A DNA stretch of 64,000 nt from Prosopocoilus inquinatus. Lineage: Eukaryota > Arthropoda > Insecta > Coleoptera > Lucanidae. Made by a program: the position numbers and the translations under genes. The stretch covers positions 7,564,001-7,628,000 of the forward strand of contig CM069871.1 in assembly GCA_036172665.1 (NCBI GenBank), given 5' to 3'. Position 1 is the first letter of the stretch; every line of letters starts with the position of its first letter. Shown here piece by piece: positions 56,501-64,000 of this stretch. The notes below the pieces were generated by a model. The model ran no database searches. It worked only from the letters and a program-made list of their open reading frames with translations, and was not told the DNA's origin.

Positions 56501-58612
56501 ATTATTATTTTTTTTTATTAACAAAGTAAAACTGAAGAAAAAATCATTTAACTAGTTCATTAAAACTTCCAAAAATAAAATAAACAAACTTCCAGATTAT
56601 ACTATTTCTAAGAGGTGACAGAAGATGTTAAAATGTTAGGTTAAAAAAGCTTTTTAGGTTAGAAAACTAGCCCTAAGCGGGCACACTTGAATTGTTTCTG
56701 AAACTCTTCCTTGAAGAAATTTGTTTCTCGAACTCTTCCTTAAAAGAAATTTATTTTCAGCAAACTGAAAAACTCTTTTCCGGATATTAAAAGGAACAAA
56801 ATCAATTGTAGCCGCAAATTAACAGATGGCGGGCTACTTACGTTTTGGCTAAGGTTGGTAAAACTGATATTGCATCAATCAGGTTGCCTCGTTTCTACTA
56901 AGAAACTCAATCTTGAGCCTTTAGTGGTGACTCTTTTTTTAATTTAAATAACACCACCCCTCTGTGATTGATCGTCATTTATTTCTTTGCACAGTTTTTG
57001 TTCGTTTGTTCTCAGTGGCGTAACTAGAAGTCAAACCGCCGCCGGGTGGCAAAATTTCTACCAGCGCCTTAATATTATTATTATTATTATTTTATTAACA
57101 AAGTAAAACTGAAGAAAAAATCATTTAACTAGTTCATTAAAACTTCCAAAAACAAAATAAACAAACTTTCAGATTATCGTATTTCTAAAAGGTGACAGAA
57201 GTTGTTAAAATGTTAGGTTAGAAAAGCTTTTTAGGTTAGAAAACTAGCCCTAAGCGGGCACACTTGAATTGTTTCTGAAACTCTTTCTTGAAGAAATTTG
57301 TTTTTCGAAATCTTCCTTAAAGTAATTTATTTTCAGCAAAGTGAAAAACTCTTTTCCGGATATTAAAAGGAACGAAATTAATTGTAGCTGCAGATTAACA
57401 GATGGCGGGCTACTCACGTTTTGTCCAAGGTTGGTAAAACTGATATTGCATCAATCAGGTTGCCTCGTTTCTATTAAGAAACTCAATCTTGAGTTTTTGG
57501 TGATGACACTCTTTTTAATTTAAATGACACCCCTCTGTGATTGATCGTCATTTATTTCTTTGCACAGTTTTTGTTCGTTTGTTCTCAGTAGCGCAACGAG
57601 AAGTCAAACCGCCGCCGGGTGGCAAAATTTCTACCAGCGCCTTAATATTATTATTTTTTTTTATTAACAAAGTAAAACTGAAGAAAAAATCATTTAACTA
57701 GTTCATTAAAACTTCCAAAAACAAAATAAACAAACTTCCAGATTATCCTATTTCTAAAAGGTGACAGAAGATGTTAAAATGTTAGGTTAGGAAAGCTTTT
57801 TAGGTTAGAAAACTAGCCCTAAGCGGGCACACTTAAACTGTTTCTGAAACTCTTCCTTGAAGAAATTTGTTTCTCGAACTCTTCCTTAAAGAAATTTATT
57901 TTCAGCAAACTGAAAAACTCTTTTCCGGAAATTAAAAGGAACGAAATTAATTGTAGCTGCAGATTAACAGATGGCGGGCTACTCACGTTTTGTCCAAGGT
58001 TGGTTAAACTGATATTGTATCTATCAGGTTGCCTCGTTTCTACTAAGAAACTCAATCTTGAGTCTTTGGTGGTGACGCTCTTTTTAATTTAAATGACACC
58101 CCTCTGTGATTGATCGTCATTTATTTCTTTGCACATTTTTTGTTCGTTTGTTCTCAGTGGCGTAACTAGAAGTCAAACCGCCGCCGGGTGGCAAAATTTT
58201 TACCAGCGCCTTAATATTATTATTATTATTTTATTAACAAAGTAAAACTGAAGAAAAAATCATTTAACTAGTTCATTAAAACTTCCAAGAACAAAATAAA
58301 CAAACTTCCAGATTATACTATTTCTAAGAGGTGACAGAAGATGTTAAAATGTTAGGTTAGAAAAGCATTTTAGGTTAGAAAACTAGCCCTAAGCGGACAC
58401 CCTTAAATTGTTTCTGAAACTCTTCCTTGAAGAAATTTGTTTTTTGAAATCTTCCTTAAAGAAATTTATTTTCAGCAAACTGAAAAACTCTTTTCCGGAT
58501 ATTAAAAGGAACGAAATTAATTGTAGCTGCAAATTAACAGATGGCGGGCTACTGACGTTTTGGCTAAGGTTGGTAAAACTGATATTGCATCTAGCAGGTT
58601 GCCTCTTTCCCA
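53579..58612. repeat. Nine-copy tandem array of a ~572-bp unit
   Basis: The marker TTGTTTCTGAAACTCT (or close variant) lies at 53795, 54401, 54976, 55550, 56120, 56692, 57269, 57838 and 58408, with spacings of 569-577 apart from the first (606). Each unit has CAGTGGCGTAACTAGAAGTC, CCGCCGGGTGGCAAAATTT, an (ATT)n run, TGTTAGGTTAG, CTAGCCCTAAGCGGGCACAC, a doubled ~29-bp CTCTTCCTTGAAGAAATTTG block and AACAGATGGCGGGCTACT. The first and last copies are partial. Open frames of 60-84 codons recur on both strands but start with TTG and only follow the repeat. Confidence 0.98.
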
Positions 58613-58679
58613 TTTAAATGTGTAGTTTGATTCATGTTTTCTTTTTAATTTTTGAAAAATGCTTTTCTCTTGATAAATG

Positions 58680-60030
58680 GAATTGGGTTGACCTTCTACA
58701 CAGTAAACTTCATTTTAAAAGCGTTTTGATTTTTCAGTTTCGTTAATTGTTTAGCTTCATTTTGATTTTTGACTTTTTGCTTGGGTTCACAGAGTTAAAG
58801 AGGTGGGCTTAAATTGAGTTGGATTTAATTTTAGTTAAGTTTTCATTTTTTATGTTTCAGTTCAAAATTTTTACCTTTTTGAGTTCTACTTTCGGAGTTT
58901 TAACTTTTTAAAGTTTTTATTTTTGAGTTTGTCAATATTTCTCGTGCGTTCTATAATCAAATTCCTTGGTTGAGTAGAGTTAGGTCTTACGACTCGGATT
59001 GGGTTGGTTCAATTTAATTCAAATTGAGATTCGATTTTTCGTTTCGTTTTAATATTGTAGATCATTTTTCTCTTGGTTCGAATGGAATTAGGTTGGAGTT
59101 TACTTGAGTTCGTCTCGCTTGGATTGGAGCTCAAGAATTAATATTGGTCTTCTGTTTGAACTTTCTAATTTTTATTTCTCTCAAGTTTTAAATTCTTATT
59201 TCCGAAGTTCTATTTTCTGGGCTTTAAATTTTTGTTTTGTTTGCGTTTCAAGTTTTACGAGTTTTAATTTTTTTTTTTTAAATACTTTTTAATTTTTTAA
59301 CCTTGCCGTCCTTGCCGACTGCACATTTCTGTTTTTATTAACGTTTCCGTATCGGTTGATAGCTTCATTCCTCCTGAAGACGTTCTCCAGAGAGAGTAAA
59401 ACGTTTTGAGCAAACGTGTGATTTTCAGAGTTGACTTCAATTAATAATTAAATTTAAAATTTTGGTAATTAGTTTTTAATTAATTAATTTCGTCTGGGTC
59501 GGATTGAGTTGGGCTGACCTTGCTAAGCGTTGGATTTAATTACAATTGAGTTTTTAGATTTAGATTTGAATTCTGAAGTTTTTTTAGCTTAAATTTTGTG
59601 AATCTTGTTTTCATTATTTTGAGTTTCATTTTTTCCTCGTGTTGCATCAAGAGAGGTTGAGTTTGCTTTCTCGCATTGGATTTCATTCCGACTTAAATTC
59701 TTTTTGGTTGTTGGATTGAGTTGACCTTGCTAAGGGTTGGATTTAATTCCAATTGAGTTTTTAGATTTTTTGAATCCTGAAGCTTTTTCAATTAAATTTT
59801 TGTGGGTCGAGTTTTTGATTTTCTTTTGACACTCATTTTTTTCTCGTCTTGCATCAAGAGAAGAAGTTGAGTTTGCTTTATCGGTTTGAAATTAATTCCA
59901 ACATAATTTTTCGTATTTTTTTTTTCAGTTTTGAACTTTGATTTTTTGAGGATTTTTTTTGGAGATATGATTCTGTTTGAATTTTAGGTTTTCTTGGCTT
60001 GGATCGAATTAGGTTGAATTCAATTACCTT
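58680..60030 (+). repeat. Degenerate GGTTGACC / T-rich tract
   Basis: TTGGGTTGACCTTC (58684), GATTGGGTTGG (about 58998), GTTGGGCTGACCTTG (about 59508) and GAGTTGACCTTG (about 59717) are separated by T-rich spacers, like the 41.6-47.5 kb tract. CTCCTGAAGACG then AAAACGTTTTGAGC near 59371-59410 is another CTGAAG/AAACGT motif. Confidence 0.6.
59501..59910. repeat. Diverged direct duplication, ~212 bp
   Basis: GGATTGAGTT at 59501 and 59713 each begins GACCTTGCTAAG.GTTGGATTTAATT, CAATTGAGTTTTTAGATTT, then TTGCATCAAGAGA and GTTGAGTTTGCTTT. These are two local copies of the motif tract. Confidence 0.85.
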
Positions 60031-60059
60031 TGCTACCATTGGATCGACTTTTTTTGAGT

Positions 60060-60985
60060 TTTGTAAAAAAATCGAAACGCAAAAAAAGGACAAAATAATT
60101 TGAAACAGGAAGCTAAAACAATGCAAAAAATAGATGATGTCTCCACTGATTATGATGATGACGAACAAACAAAAAGAAAATTATTTTAAAGGTTGCTTGC
60201 TTTTTTTGGATGAAGCTTGACGAAAGCGCTCGATTAAATTTACCAGAAAGATTTTGACGGATTTCATTTGTTTGCGTTCCAGTTTATTACATAAATCGTT
60301 AAAAGCATAAAGGTTGATTTATTTTTGTTAGGAAAGAGTACAAGTTAGTATAAATATCAACAAGCACAAAAGATCTGTGACAAGGAAGGCGGAGTGGTGA
60401 AGAGGCAAAATCAATAATTCCGTTGGGTTTGACGCAACGCTGTCGAAGATTAGATTAAAACACCTAAGTTTTCCTTGAACACACCACGCTTTCGACGGTG
60501 ACAATTTCATAGCACGCGAGTATCAGTCAATAAACACACTTCGTCATTAAATTTGTTTGCGTAACCTTGGCGTAACCGTGTAGTTTATATAGGTGGCGGC
60601 CGTGCGTTTCGCCTCAAAATATTATTCGGAATCCTGGTCGATAGTCATTTGCCTCAGAATGTGACATGAAGGGTCGCAGCTAAAACAAACAACCCATATA
60701 CTCCTACATACGTATAAATAATTAGGTGTATTCCGCTTCGATCAAAAAACGAAATGCTTAATCTGATACGTGAGGTTTTATGCGAATATTTTATCGCCTC
60801 CTGCTGTATTCTTCCATTGCGATAAGACTTTGGAGTCATCACGGAAAATCAACGCAGGTGCAACACTTTTGATCAGTCTCTGATGACTTTATTGGGGACT
60901 CAAAAGTATCCAAGCAAAACAAACGGTATAGACTTGTCCAAAGTTACTCCAATCAATGATTTGAAGCAACCTAGTAAATGGAAAA
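60060..60985. other. Repeat-poor sequence, no gene seen
   Basis: No arrays or long inverted repeats were found. GTAACCTTGGCGTAACCGTG and GGTGGCGGCCGTGCG near 60560-60605 are CpG-bearing. Short open frames have no recognisable content. Confidence 0.5.
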
Positions 60986-60989
60986 AAAA

Positions 60990-62010
60990 GACTTTCCTTT
61001 TTGGTTGACCAAGCTTCATCACCTCCAAACCCTTCTTCTTCTAATTCCTTTTCAAGCTATTATGATTTTCTTTGCCACCCCAAACCATGATTCGTCCTCT
61101 ATTCATTATAATGTATCCCACGTTCTTCTTAATCTCTTCTTCAATTGAAATACATAGTTGTTTTGGACTTTCAGATGACAAAGCTTTTTTACTTCTAAAC
61201 CTTCTTCTTCCTCTTCTTCAAGCCACTGCAATTGTCTTTACCGTACCACACCAAGATTCGCCCTCTCTTCATCAAATTTATCCAACGGTCTTCTTGGTCT
61301 CTTCTTCAATAGAAACACATAGTTGTTTTGGACTTTTGGTTGACAAAGCTTTTTTACCTTTAAACCTTCTTCTTCTTCTTCTTCAAACCACTACAATTTT
61401 CTTTACCACACCATACCACGATTCGTCCTCTCTTCATTAAATTTATCCAACGGTCTCTTGGTCTCTTCTTCAATTGAAATTAATAGTTGTTTTGGACTTT
61501 GGTCAACTCCAGTCTTCCATTCTACACAGGCGATCAAGTACTAGTTGTTTTTTCCTTTCTCTTTCTCCTTCGTTGTAATGAAACGATTCGTCCTCTCTTC
61601 ATTATAATTTATCCCACGTTCCTTTCGGTTTCTTCTTCAATTGAAAGACACAGTTGTTTTTTGGATTTTCGAAGACTCCCATCTTCCATACTACATAGGC
61701 GATCAATAATAATAGGAGTTATATATTTTGTGCTGGTTGTTTTTTTTTTCCTTTCTCTTTCCTGTAGTGTAATGAAACGATATGTCCTCCTCTCTTCATT
61801 ATAATTTATCCCATGTCCTTCTTGATCTCTTCTTCATTTGAAATACGTAGATGTTCTGGATTTTGGTCAACACCAACCTTCCATCCCAGACCAAGGCGAT
61901 CAAGTGCTAGCTGCTTCCTGCAGTGTAACGAAGTTAATTACCATTGCGTAATTCGCCCTCTTTCCAATAAATCTTGCTCAATTTTTCCTCTTTTAGTATC
62001 ATCCAATAAA
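60990..62010. repeat. Pyrimidine-rich tandem array of a ~165-bp unit
   Basis: TCTTCTTCAATTGAAA-type words recur at about 61139, 61304, 61468, 61635 and 61832, with an earlier partial copy from 60990. Units share TTGTTTTGGACTTT, GACAAAGCTTTTTTAC, AAACCTTCTTCTTC, GATTCGTCCTCTCTTCATTA and TTTATCC. Since 165 is divisible by three, a 122-codon frame from TTG at 61072 stays open. The last two units carry GGCGATCAA instead. Confidence 0.88.
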
Positions 62011-62059
62011 ATGAGACGTAGCTAATCTTAATCAACTCTTGGCTAAGGCATATTATAAG

Positions 62060-62480
62060 TTACTTCGTTCTCTTTCCTTATTTCTTCTTGGTTTCCTTTT
62101 CACGTATCACTCATTGGGGTTGTGGTTTTCATCAATTCCTCAATGAGACCAGTAGATGGATGGGTAAGTTGGACTTTTCTTATGCGATTCATTAATGCTG
62201 TCCATCATTCTCTTTCTCTCTCCCTCTCTCTCATTTCTTCCTGGTTTTGTTTTCATGTAGTACTAATTGGGGCAGTTGTTTTAATCAGTTTTTTACTGGA
62301 TGGATAAGTTGGAATGTTCTTCTTGGAATGTATTCATTAACAATGTATTCCAATTTTCATAATGAATGAACCTAGTTTCCATTGCAGGCTTCGTTCTCTT
62401 CTTCATTTCTTCTTGGATTCCTTCTCAGGTAGCCATTCACTGGCACAGTTGTTTTGATGATGATGACCAGGTTCTTTTAT
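62060..62480. repeat. Three diverged copies of a ~150-170-bp unit
   Basis: ATTTCTTCTTGGTTTCCTTT (62087), ATTTCTTCCTGGTTTTGTTT (about 62234) and ATTTCTTCTTGGATTCCTTC (about 62405) are each followed by a CAT/GTA...TTGGGG or CACTGGC...GTTGTTTT block. A (CT)n run is at 62210-62232. Confidence 0.65.
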
Positions 62481-62574
62481 TTCTAGCTTGTAAACCACTG
62501 GCGATTGCTTTCTTTTCGTCTTTTCGTTTAATGCAATTAATCATCTTCATGATCGTGGCGTTATTACAACCAGA

Positions 62575-62952
62575 GAGACGTATCTGGTAAGGATGAGAGT
62601 AAGAAGAAGAAGAAGAAGAGCAGCAATAAAATAACCGCTCATCTTTGAGTGATGATTACCTGAAATTCCTTCACTTTCTTTATCCACTTCTTTTTGGCCT
62701 CTCTTTGAAAGTAGCACCCGTTGGAAAATTTTTGGTCATCATCTTTTGCTTACTGCAATTTCGTGTACAGTTGAAGGTCAAAGTCTCCTCCGGCCGCGCG
62801 ATGGCGCGCTTTAAACTTGGTTATCGTTGAGTTCAGGTGACTGGTACTACGTATCAATTTTTTCTTGGTTTATGATCGATTACCGCCTGTCTTTAGGGCT
62901 TCTATATTCCATGCCCCCTCTCGATTTCTTCCTTTGAGTACGCACTTTTTTG
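62575..62952. repeat. Long direct repeat, copy 1
   Basis: AGAGACGTATCTGGTAAGGA starts a ~378-bp block repeated at 63625, offset exactly 1,050 bp. It contains an (AAG)n run, CTCCGGCCGCGCGATGGCGC and CGATTACCGCCTGTCTTTAG. Only scattered substitutions separate the copies. Confidence 0.96.
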
Positions 62953-63624
62953 CCAGCACCTCTCATCATTTATTAATTCTACATAGACAAGAGATCGCAG
63001 ATACATAAATTGTTAATGAATTCAGAATTAAAAATGAGTTATTTCAGTTAGTGGTTATTTTATTTTAATTTAAGGAGAGGGGTAGTTTAAGATTAATAAC
63101 AGGGTGTCTGTAAAAAAAAAAGAAAAGGAGCTGAGAACTAGTGAAAAAAAATAAAGACTTCGTTCTTCTTTCCAATGGATAAAAGTCATTTAATTAAGAC
63201 AAATTGATCCTCAAACTGAGAATTGAATTTGGTACAAATCAAATTAGGCAGTTTCGTCTCCTATTCCAATATTTTAGGGATCAAGAAGAAGAAAAATAGG
63301 AAAAAGAAATCCAGAAAAAAGAGGAATGGCTTGAAATATCAACCATAATCAAAAATTCGCCAGAAAAAAAGATTTCATTATTGAGTCCAGCTCAAAAGGA
63401 AATTAGAGAAAAAAATAGATTTTGGAATAGACAGGAAAATAGCATTGCTTGTAACAAGGTCTAGAGGAGGAAAGCAAAAGGATCGGCGAACTGAACTGAA
63501 GAAAAAAAAATTGAGAGCTTGGGTCTTCAAACACAAAACAAATAATCAAATTAAGTCGTGGATGTTAAGGACGTATAGGTTATGTTCGCTGAGTTTGAAG
63601 AGTAAGAGCAGAAGAAAAATAAGA
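62953..63624. other. Spacer between the direct repeats, purine-rich
   Basis: Starts AT-rich, with AACAGGGTGTCTGTAAAAAA at about 63100 as a lone TIR-like end. 63270-63620 is then strongly A+G rich. The open frame crossing into the repeat at 63445 is lysine-rich from that bias and has no recognisable content. Confidence 0.5.
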
Positions 63625-64000
63625 AGAGACGTATCTGGTAAGGATGAGAGCAAGAAGAAGAAGAAGAGCAGCAATAAAATAACCGCTCATCTTTGAGTGA
63701 TGATTACCTGAAATTCCTTCACTTTCTTATCCAATTCTTTTTGGCCTCTTTTTGAAAGTAGCACCCGTTGGAATATTTTTAGTCATCATCTTTTGCTTAC
63801 TGCAATTTCGTGTACAGTTGAAGGTCAAAGCCTCCTCCGGCCGCGCGATGGCGCGCTTTAAACTTGGTTATCGTTGAGTTCAGGTGACTGGTACCACGTA
63901 TCAATTTTTTCTTGGTTTATGATCGATTACCGCCTGTCTTTAGGGCTTCTGTATTCCGTGCCCCCTTCTCGATTTCTTCCATTGAGTATGCACTTTTTTG
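63625..64000. repeat. Long direct repeat, copy 2 (runs off window)
   Basis: Partner of 62575-62952. It is still matching at the last base of the window, so the full repeat unit may be a 1,050-bp tandem repeat continuing to the right. Confidence 0.96.

Noticed and set aside
53740..58370. TTAGG telomere repeats
   Set aside because: TTAGGTTAG occurs once or twice per 572-bp unit; there is no run of TTAGG repeats.
54401..58617. Repeated 60-84-codon open frames on both strands of the 572-bp array
   Set aside because: Frames begin at TTG, appear on both strands, and copies carry indels that break them. They follow the repeat unit and show no recognisable protein.

Overview
The window looks like intergenic or intronic DNA from an arthropod, most likely an insect. 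It is AT-rich by eye, no frame exceeds 131 codons, and no open frame reads as a recognisable complete protein. Inverted-repeat ends of the TACAGGGTG/CACCCTGTA type recur, as do hAT-like CAGTGGCG ends and one decayed LINE 3' end. These are typical of insect genomes, but I cannot assign an order. I found no tRNA, rRNA, CRISPR array, operon or bacterial signal.

Almost everything I can support is repeat. From left to right: two foldback or TIR elements (757-1705); a 116-bp tandem array (1842-2411); a 343-bp array ending in a diverged inverted copy (3631-5253); hairpin and TIR elements (5903-7510); a triplicated ~840-bp unit carrying a long hairpin (8412-10905); direct duplications and a ~500-bp array (13467-16190); more duplications plus a clean 257-bp hAT-type element with a perfect 8-bp target duplication (17896-21040); a ~155-bp degenerate array (23500-24200); shuffled duplicated blocks (25528-28507); nested TIR elements and a LINE 3' fragment (31199-33495); and foldbacks of several sizes (36551-43614), including an 837-bp near-palindrome. 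Then come a degenerate satellite-like tract built on GGTTGACCTTGA (41.6-47.5 kb), a 1.6-kb hAT-like element filled with ~183-bp tandem repeats (50455-52050), a CpG-rich block (52880-53460), a 5-kb array of nine ~572-bp units (53579-58612), pyrimidine-rich arrays (60990-62480) and a 1,050-bp-spaced direct repeat that runs off the window end.

Dispersed families link these regions. One hairpin element is present in seven copies. Three tandem arrays each contain a CAGTGGCGTA module, and two of those (14.3-16.2 kb and 53.6-58.6 kb) are diverged relatives over more than that module. The GGTTGACC motif tract appears in both orientations at four places. Non-repetitive sequence with possible regulatory content lies at about 12.1-12.6, 16.5-17.5 and 52.9-53.5 kb. 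One segment at 38.0-38.17 kb looks exon-like and ends at a good splice donor, but I cannot identify it.
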